A DNA stretch of 64,000 bases from Marinobacter koreensis (GCF_023156285.1 NZ_JAKZAJ010000003.1:496001-560000), one strand, 5' to 3'; counted from the stretch's first letter, positions 1 through 8,935 are shown. Notes: generated from the letters alone by a model not told the origin. Program-made: numbers and translations.

Positions 1-50
1 CATTAACGGTTTTTAATGGAATCCAGACGGGACTTTCCTGTCGTAAATGA

Positions 51-78
51 TTGAAAGTTGTGAAACTGACACTATGAT
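51..78 (+). promoter_or_regulatory. Candidate sigma70 promoter for the BI-1/YccA gene
   Basis: TTGAAA (51-56) and TATGAT (73-78) are separated by 16 bp. They lie about 38 bp upstream of the start codon of the first gene, in AT-rich non-coding sequence. This is pattern matching only. Confidence 0.5.
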
Positions 79-115
79 GACCTCAAGATCCAGTCGTTAT
101 TAAACGGAGATGACA

Positions 116-814
116 ATGGAAAACAGACGATTCGGCGTTCAGAACCAGCAGGGTGCGTATTCAGCGCCCGAGGCGGAGCGTGCGAGTACAGGTATCAGCA
201 CGGACGCGATGAAGGTTCTGCGGAACACCTACATGCTACTCGGCATGACCCTGGCTTTCTCAGCCCTCACCGCATTCCTCAACATGAACGGAACCCATCC
301 GGGCTTCCTGATTACCCTCGTCGGGTACTTCGGTCTCCTGTTTGCAACTTACAAGCTGAAGAACAGCCCCTGGGGTATCGTTACCACCTTCGCCCTGACC
401 GGTTTCATGGGTTACACGCTGGGCCCGATCATCGGTGCCTTCGTGGCGGCCGGTGCCTCCCAGATCGTGGCTCAGGCACTGACCCTGACCGCCGTCGCGT
501 TCGTCGGCCTTTCGGCGACAGCGCTGATTACCAAAAAGGACTTCAGCTTCCTGTCCAGTTTCCTGACTGCGGGTGCCTTCGTCCTGATCGGCGCGATGCT
601 GCTCGCGTTTTTCATGCAAAGCTCTGCCCTGCAGCTGGCGGTGTCTGCAGGCTTCACGATCTTCGCATCGGTGATGATCCTGTTCGAGACCAGCCAGATC
701 ATCAAAGGCGGCGAGCGGAACTACGTGATCGCAACCATTGGTCTGTACGTTGCCATCTACAACCTGTTCATCAGTCTGCTGCAGCTTCTGGCTGCCTTCA
801 GCGGCGAAGACTGA
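116..814 (+). CDS. Bax inhibitor-1/YccA family membrane protein
   Basis: Small integral inner-membrane protein of the BI-1 (TMBIM/YccA) superfamily. E. coli YccA binds and modulates the FtsH protease; other members are described as pH-sensitive ion leak channels. After about 40 polar residues the protein is a run of seven or so hydrophobic helices, which matches the family fold and its usual 220-235 residues. The start was placed at the second ATG (116) because GGAG at 106-109 is 6 bases from it; the ATG at 110 would leave almost no spacing. It is followed by its own strong terminator, so it is probably monocistronic. The family is clear; the substrate or partner in this organism is not. Confidence 0.93.
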   Translation: MENRRFGVQNQQGAYSAPEAERASTGISTDAMKVLRNTYMLLGMTLAFSALTAFLNMNGTHPGFLITLVGYFGLLFATYKLKNSPWGIVTTFALTGFMGYTLGPIIGAFVAAGASQIVAQALTLTAVAFVGLSATALITKKDFSFLSSFLTAGAFVLIGAMLLAFFMQSSALQLAVSAGFTIFASVMILFETSQIIKGGERNYVIATIGLYVAIYNLFISLLQLLAAFSGED

Positions 815-841
815 TTCAACAGACGCTGATACAGACAGTTC

Positions 842-869
842 AAAAGCCCCGGCCTTGCCGGGGCTTTTT
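842..869 (+). terminator. Rho-independent terminator after the BI-1/YccA gene
   Basis: A GC-rich stem (AAAAGCCCCGG / CCGGGGCTTTT, TTG in the loop) is followed by a T run on the plus strand, 28 bp after the stop codon. It separates this gene from the tus operon. Confidence 0.85.
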
Positions 870-914
870 CATTCTGTAAACTGAAGACCGTTCCAGACCG
901 GGTATCGACCGACC

Positions 915-1337
915 ATGCAGCACTCTGAGCCCTTTTCATTCACAATCGTGATTACCGGAGCCCCTTACAGCTCCCAGGCACCACAAACCGCACTGGGCTT
1001 TGCCAAAGCGGCGCTGGCAAGCGGCCACCGAATCGATCGAATCTTCCTTTACGGAGATGGGGTCCATGTGGCCTCCTCGCTCTCTTCGCCACCGTCGGAT
1101 GAGTCCCATTGGCCCCGGGAGTGGTCACAGCTCCTTCAGGCCCACAATATTCCGGGGATTGTCTGCATCGCATCTGCATTACGCCGGGGCATCGTGGATG
1201 AGGGCGAGCAGAAGCGTTATGAACTGTCTGCCCATAACATACGCCCACCCTTTATCATTGCCGGTCTCGGCGAATGGGTAGAGAGCGGCCTGCGCTCCTC
1301 CCGGGTGATTTACTTTCATGGGGGATCCAGGGCATGA
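915..1337 (+). CDS. tusD: Sulfurtransferase complex subunit TusD (DsrE-like)
   Basis: Sulfur relay protein of the cytoplasmic TusBCD complex. It takes persulfide sulfur from TusA and passes it to TusE for 2-thiouridine formation at U34 of tRNA Lys/Glu/Gln by MnmA. The protein has the DsrE-family fold signature (VITGAPYSSQ near the N-terminus, FLYGDGV near residue 45). Cys84, in the context CIASALRRG, aligns with the persulfide-carrying cysteine (Cys78) of E. coli TusD. At 140 residues it is slightly longer than the E. coli protein. It is the first gene of tusDCBE; its stop codon overlaps the tusC start (ATGA). No good Shine-Dalgarno is visible, so the exact start is less certain. Confidence 0.93.
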   Translation: MQHSEPFSFTIVITGAPYSSQAPQTALGFAKAALASGHRIDRIFLYGDGVHVASSLSSPPSDESHWPREWSQLLQAHNIPGIVCIASALRRGIVDEGEQKRYELSAHNIRPPFIIAGLGEWVESGLRSSRVIYFHGGSRA

Positions 1338-1684
1338 GCACACTGATCATTATTGACTCTGCACCCTATGGAGACTGGAGCGGCCGTGAGGGGCTGGACA
1401 TGGCCTTTTCGCTGGCGGCTTTCGATCAGTCGGTCACCCTGCTTTTCATTGGCGCCGGAGTGAACTGGTTGCGCAAGGGACAGTCACCGGAGGGTATTTC
1501 GCAAAAATCCGTTGAGAAGAACCTGTCGGCAGCGCCGATTTTCGGGGTGGAGGCGTTACTCGCTGATGGTCGCGATTGTCAGACCTACGGCCTCACCGAA
1601 GATGAACTGATTGCCAGCGTTAGCCAGGTAGAACTCGGACCCGAACTGCTCAACCAATACAAACACACCGTATTTGCCGGATGA
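1334..1684 (+). CDS. tusC: Sulfurtransferase complex subunit TusC (DsrF-like)
   Basis: Middle subunit of the TusBCD heterohexamer. It has a DsrE/DsrF-like fold with the family segment DMAFSLAAFDQ, followed by the hydrophobic strand VTLLFIGAGV. TusC has no proven catalytic cysteine and is thought to be structural. The start at 1334 was chosen because its ATG overlaps the tusD stop as ATGA, which is typical of translational coupling, and gives a 116-residue protein matching family length. An upstream in-frame ATG at 1274 lies deep inside tusD. It also overlaps tusB at its own end. Confidence 0.92.
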   Translation: MSTLIIIDSAPYGDWSGREGLDMAFSLAAFDQSVTLLFIGAGVNWLRKGQSPEGISQKSVEKNLSAAPIFGVEALLADGRDCQTYGLTEDELIASVSQVELGPELLNQYKHTVFAG

Positions 1685-1980
1685 GACCAACGACGATGGC
1701 ATCCATTCGTACGCTCCACATTCTGAACAAGACTCCGGACCACCCTCGGTTCAACCGTTGCCTTGCTTCTCTGGGATCGGAAGACGCACTACTGCTCACG
1801 GAAGACGGCGTGCTCGCTGCCGCTTCAGACCGGTTCACGGGCTTCGCCGGGCCCGTCTACGCACTCCGGGCCGATCTGGAAGCACGGGCCGTCGAGGTGG
1901 CCGGAGGAACGCTCTCTCCCGTCGATTTCGAGGGTATGGTGAAACTGACCACCGAGGCCGAACAGATAATCAGCTGGTGA
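1681..1980 (+). CDS. tusB: Sulfurtransferase complex subunit TusB (DsrH-like)
   Basis: Third subunit of TusBCD. The family signature is visible as LHILNKTP near the N-terminus, ALLLTEDGVLAA around residues 36-47, VYALRADLEARG-like sequence around residues 60-70, and the C-terminal ISW resembling the MAW/SW ending of TusB/DsrH proteins. The start at 1681 overlaps the tusC stop (ATGA). An internal ATG at 1696 would give 94 residues and is also possible. The four genes are packed without gaps, so the complex is made from one message. Confidence 0.9.
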   Translation: MRPTTMASIRTLHILNKTPDHPRFNRCLASLGSEDALLLTEDGVLAAASDRFTGFAGPVYALRADLEARAVEVAGGTLSPVDFEGMVKLTTEAEQIISW

Positions 1981-1983
1981 CCT

Positions 1984-2310
1984 ATGACCGATCAAACGCT
2001 CCCTGAACGCAACAACGAAGGCTTTCTTGAAGACGCTCATACCTGGACGCCGGATATTGCCATTGTAATTGCTGCGGAGGACAACCTCGATCTCTCAGAA
2101 AGGCACTGGGAAATCATAGAGTTCCTTCGTGATTTTTATAACAAACACGAAGTGTCGCCACCGTCCAACCGGTTGTTTGTGAAAGCCGTGCGGGAATCGA
2201 TGGGAGAAGAGAAAGGTAACAGCATCTATCTGATGCAGCTTTTTCCGGGCACGCCGGCGAAGACCGCCTGCCGAATTGCCGGCCTGCCCCGACCGACCAA
2301 CTGTCTGTGA
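1984..2310 (+). CDS. tusE: TusE/DsrC family sulfur carrier with both C-terminal cysteines
   Basis: Sulfur carrier that accepts persulfide from TusBCD and delivers it to MnmA. The 108-residue protein has the DsrC fold segments HWEIIEFLRDFYNKH (near residue 42) and the swinging C-terminal arm RIAGLPRPTNC. Cys107 is the invariant penultimate cysteine (CysA). Cys96, exactly 11 residues earlier, is at the position of CysB, which is present in dissimilatory DsrC proteins and, as I recall, absent from E. coli TusE. The genomic context (tusDCB immediately upstream) argues for the tRNA role. It is convergent with the DUF445 gene, with only 7 bp between stop codons. Confidence 0.92.
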   Translation: MTDQTLPERNNEGFLEDAHTWTPDIAIVIAAEDNLDLSERHWEIIEFLRDFYNKHEVSPPSNRLFVKAVRESMGEEKGNSIYLMQLFPGTPAKTACRIAGLPRPTNCL

Positions 2311-2317
2311 CCGGAAA

Positions 2318-3517
2318 TCAGAAAACCAGGTAGTTCAGGCAAACGAACTGGATCAGCCCGCCGACGGCACCAAAGATCCCTCCCACGAGCATCAGCTGCA
2401 GTTCTTCTTCGTGAAAGGCAGGCCGGAGTATGCCCTGGAACTCATCCGGCCCGAGGGCTTTCATCTGCCCCGCCAGCACCTGCGCAACGACAGGCGCCCG
2501 CCCCCGGTTAAACGCCGGGTCAGAGAACACTTCGCCGGTGGCGACCACGGCTTTCTGATAGAGCGCCTTTTTCAGCTCGGTATAGCCGGTCACCCCGACC
2601 GACACCTGGGTCACCGTCTTAAGAACCGGCGAATTATCGAGCAAGGGTCGCAGATGTTTCTGGATGATTGCGCGGGTCCGGTCGCCCTGGGCGCCGTTGA
2701 CCATCGCGTCCGCGACCTTCTCGACCGTAATCAGTTCTTCCGCGACCAGCCGGGCCCAGACATCACTGATTTCAGGCTGTCGTCGCAGGAATAGTCCCTG
2801 CACCTTCCAGAACAGAAAACGACGGGGCTCCACCGGGGCAAAGATCAGATTGATCGCCAGCCAGTTGGTAATGAATCCCACGGCAAAACCCGCAACGGGC
2901 AATAGCCAGGGCTCCGGGTAGCGTGTCCAGAAGGGCACGATAAGTGCCCCCAGCACAGCGCCGATGACCGCGCCGAGATTGATCACTGACCGAAGTTCAA
3001 CGCTCCCCGCCTGCTGGAATATCCGGTTCATGAGGTCTGGATGCTGCTGAAGTTCGCGACTCAGGAGCGCTTTCAGATCCACCAGATCGCTCAGGTCATC
3101 GCCGAAATCCTCAACCAGCTCCTCAATGCGGGAAGGCAGCTCCGCCCTCGCCCACTGGTAAATGCGGTTTTTCAGGAAGATCGGCAGGTTGTCCCAAAGA
3201 ACCGGGTGGTTCTCATACATGATCTCGTCTATGTACTCATCCACCCGCGGAATCAGCTGGGAAACGACCTGCTCGACAATCTGGTGGGGTTCGAGCTTTT
3301 CATACACGGCATTGAGGTCACCAAACTTCTGCAAGGTCCGGTCTATGCAGATGTGGGCCATTTTTTCCGCTTTGCGGGGAATAACTCCCTGCCAGCCAAT
3401 CGCGCCAATCCCGACGAAATGAACCGGATAGAACGACATCTGGATGGCAAGCCAGTTGGTCACCCAGCCGGTAACCGCTGCCATGACGGGCACGGACAGA
3501 AGCGCTAGATCAATCAA
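2318..3517 (-). CDS. DUF445 family membrane protein
   Basis: Conserved membrane protein of the DUF445 family, function unknown. The layout is an N-terminal hydrophobic segment with the motif GWVTNWLAIQMSFYP (residues about 16-32), a central soluble helical region of about 150 residues, a second hydrophobic block with the repeat-like GFITNWLAINLIFAP, and a final hydrophobic stretch at the C-terminus. The duplicated TNWLAI.(M/L).F.P element is typical of the family. The full length of 399 residues fits. Its stop codon nearly touches the tusE stop, so the two are tail to tail with no terminator between them. Confidence 0.88.
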   Translation of the reverse strand: MIDLALLSVPVMAAVTGWVTNWLAIQMSFYPVHFVGIGAIGWQGVIPRKAEKMAHICIDRTLQKFGDLNAVYEKLEPHQIVEQVVSQLIPRVDEYIDEIMYENHPVLWDNLPIFLKNRIYQWARAELPSRIEELVEDFGDDLSDLVDLKALLSRELQQHPDLMNRIFQQAGSVELRSVINLGAVIGAVLGALIVPFWTRYPEPWLLPVAGFAVGFITNWLAINLIFAPVEPRRFLFWKVQGLFLRRQPEISDVWARLVAEELITVEKVADAMVNGAQGDRTRAIIQKHLRPLLDNSPVLKTVTQVSVGVTGYTELKKALYQKAVVATGEVFSDPAFNRGRAPVVAQVLAGQMKALGPDEFQGILRPAFHEEELQLMLVGGIFGAVGGLIQFVCLNYLVF

Positions 3518-3601
3518 GAGTTACCCCGGTCAAAACGGTGCGGTCAGTGCCGCGGATCCTTCAGCCTTTATTGGTCAGACGAAAGTGTAATCGCCTGTCG
3601 T

Positions 3602-3616
3602 GTCACTTTATGTGAC
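3602..3616. promoter_or_regulatory. Dyad GTCAC-N5-GTGAC upstream of the DUF445 gene
   Basis: A perfect 5-bp inverted repeat with a 5-bp spacer lies about 85 bp upstream of the DUF445 start, in the gap behind nfuA. It could be a regulator site, but it does not match a consensus I can name. Confidence 0.25.
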
Positions 3617-3694
3617 CCATGATGAAGGAGCAGCGTTTTAACGACATTGGCCGTGAAGCCAACGGAAAGGAGGAATTGCGGCAGCAGGCTGAAG

Positions 3695-3738
3695 AAAAAC
3701 CGGCACCGCCTTCCACGAGGTGAGTTCAGTGCCGGTTT
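3695..3738 (-). terminator. Rho-independent terminator after nfuA
   Basis: Reading the minus strand, a 10-bp stem AAACCGGCAC / GTGCCGGTTT with a 22-base loop is followed by further Ts. It lies about 32 bp after the nfuA stop codon. The rest of the 250-bp gap between nfuA and the DUF445 gene shows only the short dyad listed separately. Confidence 0.7.
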
Positions 3739-3769
3739 GGCGGCGATCAGTACCGATGACAGGAAAGAG

Positions 3770-4357
3770 TCACTGGTAGTAGGCGTTCTCTGTATAGGAG
3801 TGATCCGTGACATCCCGGACCGCCGAGATTTCGGGGACCCGTTCCTTCAGCGTGGTTTCCACACCCTGTTTGAGTGTGAGACTGACAGCGGAACAGCCCT
3901 GACATCCACCACCGAACCTCAATACAGCCACTGACTCATCCACAATCTCGACAAGTGATACCTCACCGCCGTGGGCGGCAAGATTGGGATTGATCTCAGA
4001 TGCCAGGATATAGTTAACGCGATCCGGCAGCGGCGCGTCATCGTCGATCTTCGGCACCTTGGCATTCGGCGCCTTTATGGTCAGCTGCCCGCCCATCTGA
4101 TCCTTGGAGTAGTCCACATAGGCTTCTTCAAGGAAGGGAACGGAGGTGTGGTCCAGGTAAAGGGTGAACTTCTCGAGGTCGAGCTGCTCATCCGTTGGAA
4201 CCACCTCATTTGGCGGGCAGTACGCCAGGCAGGTTTCCGCATTCCGTGTGCCGGGCTGGGTCACGAAAATCCGGACGCCCATGCCTTCCACATCCTGCTT
4301 TTCAATGAGTTGTGCGAGATAGTCCCTCGCAGAATCGGTCACAGTCACCAAAGCCAT
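3770..4357 (-). CDS. nfuA: Fe-S cluster biogenesis protein NfuA
   Basis: Scaffold or carrier that binds a [4Fe-4S] cluster at a dimer interface and delivers it to apo-proteins such as aconitase. The protein has two parts: an N-terminal degenerate A-type carrier domain (about residues 1-95) and a C-terminal Nfu domain with the conserved CxxC (Cys152-Gln-Gly-Cys155, in GGGCQGCS). The length of 195 residues is close to E. coli NfuA (191). It is transcribed divergently from metH, with about 240 bp between the starts. Confidence 0.96.
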   Translation of the reverse strand: MALVTVTDSARDYLAQLIEKQDVEGMGVRIFVTQPGTRNAETCLAYCPPNEVVPTDEQLDLEKFTLYLDHTSVPFLEEAYVDYSKDQMGGQLTIKAPNAKVPKIDDDAPLPDRVNYILASEINPNLAAHGGEVSLVEIVDESVAVLRFGGGCQGCSAVSLTLKQGVETTLKERVPEISAVRDVTDHSYTENAYYQ

Positions 4358-4537
4358 GTTTCCTACCCGTCTGGAAATTTGATCTCTATTTTAAGAGAGT
4401 TCACGGAAACATGAAAGACCAAGTAAAATAGTCGGGCATTTGAGTGGTAATGACTTCCACGTACATCACGAACAGGCGTAGCGTGATTCCCGACACACCA
4501 ATATGACCACTGGGACTAAGACGGACTGTTGCATTTT

Positions 4538-4546
4538 TGCTATGAT
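4538..4546 (+). promoter_or_regulatory. Candidate extended -10 promoter for metH
   Basis: TGCTATGAT is an extended -10 element (TGn plus TATGAT) with only a weak -35 match 17 bp upstream. It would give a leader of about 50 nt before the metH ATG. Just upstream, at 4431-4494, two nested inverted repeats (GTCGGG/CCCGAC enclosing ATCACG/CGTGAT) could be operator sequence. I saw no match to a MetJ box, a MetR dyad or a cobalamin riboswitch. Confidence 0.4.
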
Positions 4547-4600
4547 CCCGCGCCACTTACTGAATTTAGACGATATTCACGTTTTCCGGATGATTCCCCT

Positions 4601-7600
4601 ATGAGCGATCGCACTACCCGACTGGCGCAACTGCACAAGGCCCTCAAAGAACGCATTGTGATTCTTGATGGCGGCATGGGCACCATGATCCAGAACCAGA
4701 AGCTGGATGAATCAGCGTTCCGGGGCGATCGCTTCAAGGATTACGAACGGGAGGTGCAGGGTAACAACGACCTGCTCAACCTGACGCAGCCCGCCCTTCT
4801 CCGCAACATTCATGCGGAGTATCTGGATGCCGGCGCGGACATCATCGAGACCAACACCTTCAACTCCACCCGGTTGTCCCAGGCCGACTACGGTCTCGAA
4901 GCACTGGCCCACGAACTGAACGTTGCCTCGGCCCGTCTTGCCCGGGATATTGCCGACGAATTCACCGCCCGCAATCCCGACAAACCCCGCTTCGTCGCCG
5001 GCGCGGTCGGGCCCACGTCCCGCACCGCCTCCATTTCACCGGACGTCAACAACCCGGGATACCGGAACGTCGACTTCCAGACGCTGGTCGACAACTATTA
5101 CGAAGCGGTCTCCGGCCTCGTCGAGGGCGGCGCCGATCTGATTCTCATTGAAACCATCTTCGACACACTGAACGCCAAGGCGGCCATCTACGCCACCCAG
5201 CAGTATTTCGAGGACACCGGTGTCGAACTGCCAATCATGATCTCCGGCACGATTACCGACGCCTCCGGCCGCACGCTCTCCGGCCAGACCACAGAGGCGT
5301 TCTGGAACTCGGTGGCGCACGCCAAGCCAATTTCCGTGGGTCTCAACTGTGCCCTCGGTGCCGATGCCCTGCGACCTTATGTCGAAGAACTGGCCACCAA
5401 GGCCGAGACCTACGTGTCAGCCCATCCCAACGCCGGTTTGCCCAATGAGTTCGGGGAATACGACCAGACGCCCGAGGAAATGGCCGAGATCATCGAGGGG
5501 TTTGCCCGTGACGGCTTCCTGAACATAATCGGCGGCTGTTGCGGATCCCGCCCGGATCATATCGAAGCCATCGCCCAGGCGGTCGCCAAGTATCCCCCCC
5601 GGCAGATTCCACAGCGGCCTGAAGCGCTGCGCCTGGCAGGCCTGGAGCCCTTCACCGGCGACGAGAACACCCTGTTCATCAACGTTGGCGAGCGGACCAA
5701 CGTGACCGGCTCAAAGCGCTTCCTGCGGCTGATCAAGGAAGAACAGTACGAAGAAGCGTTGAGCGTAGCCCGGGACCAGGTGGAAAACGGTGCCCAGATC
5801 ATCGATATCAACATGGACGAAGGCATGCTGGATTCCAAGGAGGTCATGGTGACCTTCCTGAATCTGGTGGCGTCAGAACCGGATATTTCCCGCGTTCCCA
5901 TCATGATCGACTCCTCCAAGTGGGAGGTGATTGAAGCCGGACTTCGCTGCATCCAGGGCAAGGCCGTGGTGAACTCCATCAGCCTCAAGGAAGGCGAAGA
6001 AGAGTTCATCAAGCGGGCGAAGGATTGCATGCGGTATGGCGCCGCGGTGGTGGTCATGGCCTTCGACGAAGACGGCCAGGCCGACACGTTCGAGCGTAAG
6101 ACCCAGATCTGCAAGCGCTCCTACGACGTGCTGACCGGCATTGGTTTCAATCCGGCCGATATCATCTTCGACCCCAACATCTTCGCCATCGCAACCGGCA
6201 TTGAAGAGCATAACAACTACGCGGTGGACTTCATCGAAGCTACCCGCTGGATCAGGAAGAACCTGCCCCACGCCTCTATCTCGGGCGGCGTCAGCAACGT
6301 GTCTTTCTCCTTCCGCGGCAACGATGCGGTCCGTGAGGCCATTCATTCGGTATTCCTGTACCACGCCATCAAGGCCGGCATGAATATGGGCATCGTCAAT
6401 CCCGGCCAGCTGGTGATCTACGATGAAATCGAACCGGACCTGAAAGAGCTGGTCGAGGACGTGGTACTCAACCGTCGCGACGACGCCACCGACCGCCTCC
6501 TCGAGGCCGCCGAGAAGTTCAAGGGCAAGGGCGGGAAAACCCAGGAGGAAGACCTTGCCTGGCGGGAATGGCCCGTGGAAAAGCGTCTGGAGCATGCCCT
6601 GGTAAAAGGCATCACCTCGTTCATTATTGAAGACACTGAAGCCTGTCGCCAGCGGGCAGAACATCCGATCGAGGTGATCGAAGGCCCCCTGATGGCCGGC
6701 ATGAATGTGGTTGGCGACCTCTTCGGTGACGGCAAGATGTTCCTGCCCCAGGTGGTTAAAAGCGCCCGTGTCATGAAACAGGCTGTTGCCTACCTGATCC
6801 CCTACATCGAGGCCGAGAAGACCGAGGACCAGCAGGCCAAGGGCAAGATTCTGATGGCGACGGTGAAAGGCGATGTTCACGACATCGGCAAGAACATCGT
6901 CGGCGTCGTACTCCAGTGCAACAATTACGAAGTCATTGATCTCGGGGTCATGGTGCCCTGCGACAAGATTCTGGAGACCGCCCGGAAAGAGAACGTCGAC
7001 ATCATCGGTCTTAGCGGGCTGATCACACCGTCGCTGGATGAGATGGTCCACGTTGCCCGGGAAATGCAGCGGCTGGACTTCCAGATCCCCCTGATGATCG
7101 GTGGCGCAACCACCTCCAAGGCCCACACGGCGGTAAAGATTGAACCGCAGTACAAGAACGATATCGCGCTGTACGTCTCCGATGCGTCCCGCTGCGTGAA
7201 CGTTGCGTCCCAGCTGCTCAGCAAGACGGCCAAGCCGTCCTTTGTGGATGCCGCCCGCACCGAATACGACGAAATCCGCGAACGCCGCAAGAACCGTGGC
7301 GACCGGACCAAACTGGTGTCGCTCAAGGAAGCAAGGGACCGGGCGCCGAAGGTGGATTTTGACACCTACCAGCCCCCCAAGCCCGAGTTTACCGGGATCC
7401 GGGTGTTCGAGGACTATGATCTGAACGAACTGGTGGATTACATCGACTGGACGCCGTTCTTCATCTCCTGGGACATCTCGGGCAAATACCCGGCGATCTT
7501 TGACGACCCCAAACGCGGCGAAGCGGCGCGCAACCTGTTTGACGATGCCCAGAAAATCCTTCGTCGCATGATTGACGAGAAGCGCGTCACGGCCCGCGGC

Positions 7601-8299
7601 GTAATCGGCTTCTGGCCGGCCAGTCGCCGAGGCGACGACATCGTCGTTTACACCGATGAGTCCAGGAAGACCGAACTGACCACCCTGCACCACCTGCGTC
7701 AACAGGACGAAAAAGCGCCCGGCAAGCCGATGATGGCACTGTCTGACTTTGTTGCGCCGGAAGACGCCGGCAAGGCGGATTACGTTGGCGGCTTTGCCGT
7801 TACCACCGGTATTGGCGCCGAGGAATTTTCGCTCGAATTCAAGGACAAGCACGACGACTACAACGCGATCATGGTCAAGGCCCTGGCCGACCGGTTGGCC
7901 GAGGCTTTTGCCGAACGGATGCACGAACGGGTTCGCAAGGAATTCTGGGGTTATGCCAGCGACGAACATCTTGGCAATGATGACCTGATCAAGGAGCGCT
8001 ACCGAGGCATTCGCCCCGCGCCCGGGTATCCTGCCTGCCCCGACCACACGGAGAAGGCCACACTCTTCGAGCTGCTCAAAGCGACGGAGGAAACCGGCAT
8101 CGAACTGACGGAACACTTCGCCATGTTCCCGACCGCCGCGGTATCCGGCTGGTATTTCGCGCATCCGGAATCGAAATATTTTGCCGTGGGCAAAATTGGC
8201 GCCGATCAGGTTGAGGACTATGCTGAGCGTAAAGGCATGTCCCGGGCCGAAGCAGAACGCTGGCTGATGCCGAGCCTCGCATACGATCCGGCGGAATAG
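4601..8299 (+). CDS. metH: Cobalamin-dependent methionine synthase MetH
   Basis: Transfers a methyl group from 5-methyltetrahydrofolate to homocysteine through methylcobalamin. All four modules are present in order: the homocysteine domain with zinc cysteines (NCALGAD and GGCCGS) in the first 350 residues; the pterin/folate domain (about 360-650, [10 protein letters not shown]); the B12 domain with DVHDIGKN, where His760 corresponds to the cobalt-ligating His759 of E. coli; and the C-terminal AdoMet reactivation domain ([12 protein letters not shown], about 1140). The length of 1232 residues matches E. coli (1227). The start at 4601 (MSDRTTRL) was preferred over an in-frame ATG at 4529 that adds 24 non-conserved residues and overlaps the likely promoter. 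Confidence 0.97.
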   Translation: MSDRTTRLAQLHKALKERIVILDGGMGTMIQNQKLDESAFRGDRFKDYEREVQGNNDLLNLTQPALLRNIHAEYLDAGADIIETNTFNSTRLSQADYGLEALAHELNVASARLARDIADEFTARNPDKPRFVAGAVGPTSRTASISPDVNNPGYRNVDFQTLVDNYYEAVSGLVEGGADLILIETIFDTLNAKAAIYATQQYFEDTGVELPIMISGTITDASGRTLSGQTTEAFWNSVAHAKPISVGLNCALGADALRPYVEELATKAETYVSAHPNAGLPNEFGEYDQTPEEMAEIIEGFARDGFLNIIGGCCGSRPDHIEAIAQAVAKYPPRQIPQRPEALRLAGLEPFTGDENTLFINVGERTNVTGSKRFLRLIKEEQYEEALSVARDQVENGAQIIDINMDEGMLDSKEVMVTFLNLVASEPDISRVPIMIDSSKWEVIEAGLRCIQGKAVVNSISLKEGEEEFIKRAKDCMRYGAAVVVMAFDEDGQADTFERKTQICKRSYDVLTGIGFNPADIIFDPNIFAIATGIEEHNNYAVDFIEATRWIRKNLPHASISGGVSNVSFSFRGNDAVREAIHSVFLYHAIKAGMNMGIVNPGQLVIYDEIEPDLKELVEDVVLNRRDDATDRLLEAAEKFKGKGGKTQEEDLAWREWPVEKRLEHALVKGITSFIIEDTEACRQRAEHPIEVIEGPLMAGMNVVGDLFGDGKMFLPQVVKSARVMKQAVAYLIPYIEAEKTEDQQAKGKILMATVKGDVHDIGKNIVGVVLQCNNYEVIDLGVMVPCDKILETARKENVDIIGLSGLITPSLDEMVHVAREMQRLDFQIPLMIGGATTSKAHTAVKIEPQYKNDIALYVSDASRCVNVASQLLSKTAKPSFVDAARTEYDEIRERRKNRGDRTKLVSLKEARDRAPKVDFDTYQPPKPEFTGIRVFEDYDLNELVDYIDWTPFFISWDISGKYPAIFDDPKRGEAARNLFDDAQKILRRMIDEKRVTARGVIGFWPASRRGDDIVVYTDESRKTELTTLHHLRQQDEKAPGKPMMALSDFVAPEDAGKADYVGGFAVTTGIGAEEFSLEFKDKHDDYNAIMVKALADRLAEAFAERMHERVRKEFWGYASDEHLGNDDLIKERYRGIRPAPGYPACPDHTEKATLFELLKATEETGIELTEHFAMFPTAAVSGWYFAHPESKYFAVGKIGADQVEDYAERKGMSRAEAERWLMPSLAYDPAE

Positions 8300-8316
8300 G
8301 AATGGAGTAGACGACC

Positions 8317-8556
8317 ATGAGCGATCCGGCGAACCGTAACCGCGGCGAAAAGGCGCGCGATAACCGATCGCCGGGTGTTCTGAAGGTCGTACAAAGTGTC
8401 CTTGCGGCCGCCCTGGGTGTGCAATCCTCCAGGCGCCGTGAGGAAGATTTCTCGAGTCACAGCCCCTGGCCCTACATCATCGGCGGGGTGTTCTTCACAG
8501 CGGGATTTGTTCTGGTCCTGATCCTGATTGTCCGGGCCGTACTGGCCGGACACTAG
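8317..8556 (+). CDS. DUF2970 small membrane protein
   Basis: A 79-residue protein of the DUF2970 family, function unknown. The recognisable features are a basic N-terminus, the amphipathic segment VLKVVQSVLAAALGVQS (about residues 22-38), and one C-terminal transmembrane helix (YIIGGVFFTAGFVLVLILIV, about 53-72). It starts 17 bp after metH and is probably cotranscribed with it. Its last codons form one copy of a 14-bp direct repeat, the other copy of which ends the facing microprotein gene. Confidence 0.82.
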   Translation: MSDPANRNRGEKARDNRSPGVLKVVQSVLAAALGVQSSRRREEDFSSHSPWPYIIGGVFFTAGFVLVLILIVRAVLAGH

Positions 8557-8583
8557 CCCGAATCCCGATTACTGGCCGGACAC
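8540..8583. repeat. Two copies of a 14-bp direct repeat
   Basis: TACTGGCCGGACAC occurs at 8540-8553 and 8570-8583, 30 bp apart. The first copy covers the 3' end of the DUF2970 gene. The second, read on the other strand, forms the end of the 34-residue microprotein gene. Confidence 0.8.
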
Positions 8584-8673
8584 CCAGACGACCGCAAACG
8601 CTACAGCCAACACGATCAGCAACACGGCCGCGACCGCGTCGGCCTGGCTGTCATTGTGCGCACTTTTTTTCAT
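8569..8673 (-). CDS. 34-residue single-pass membrane microprotein
   Basis: A short reading frame on the minus strand encodes MKKSAHNDSQADAVAAVLL followed by a hydrophobic helix (IVLAVAFAVVWV) and ends SGQ. The ATG is preceded by GGAGAAGG, with GGAG 10 bases from it and AAGGA closer. The polar N-terminus with lysines followed by one transmembrane helix is a typical microprotein design. The opposite strand here gives only a low-complexity Asn/Thr/Ala peptide, which looks like a shadow. It is convergent with the DUF2970 gene, about 12 bp apart. I do not recognise a named family and infer no function. Conservation in related genomes would settle whether it is real. Confidence 0.6.
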   Translation of the reverse strand: MKKSAHNDSQADAVAAVLLIVLAVAFAVVWVSGQ

Positions 8674-8935
8674 CGTTCCTTCTCCCCTGCTCGGGTTTTC
8701 AAAACGCCGGAGGCCGGAATGACGGCCTCACTTTCAGTAAAGCATGAAATTGACATCCGTCCAGCACGAGGGGCGCCCTGCTTATCACCTCAATCGATAA
8801 ACATATTTTGAAATAATCATTTTGGAAATAAAAAGCCGGTGATATCCTGCGTTCCTGATATAAGCAACCCGATTATGTATCACCGTCCAGGCGGGTACGC
8901 GCGGGCAGGAAAGCAAAAGGCAGGACGTTCCACCT
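8674..8935. other. Non-coding gap between the microprotein gene and cysI
   Basis: No further gene is seen here. There is a small GAGGCCG/CGGCCTC hairpin near 8710-8729 without a T tail. A strongly AT-rich stretch (about 8795-8845), with TTGAAA- and TTGGAA-like hexamers, probably holds the cysI promoter and possible CysB sites. I cannot point to a single convincing -35/-10 pair. Confidence 0.5.

Noticed and set aside
4358..4600. Cobalamin or SAM riboswitch before metH
   Set aside because: The non-coding gap is short, the likely promoter leaves only about 50 nt of leader, and no B12-box-like sequence was seen.
5873..8164. 763-residue open frame antisense to metH
   Set aside because: metH is complete and conserved across the whole stretch. 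The antisense protein has Gly/Val/Asp/His-rich composition typical of reading high-GC codons backwards and shows no domain.
8528..8722. 64-residue plus-strand frame between DUF2970 and cysI
   Set aside because: Low-complexity Thr/Ala/Asn sequence that overlaps DUF2970 and is the reverse shadow of the 34-residue microprotein, which has the better Shine-Dalgarno and membrane helix.
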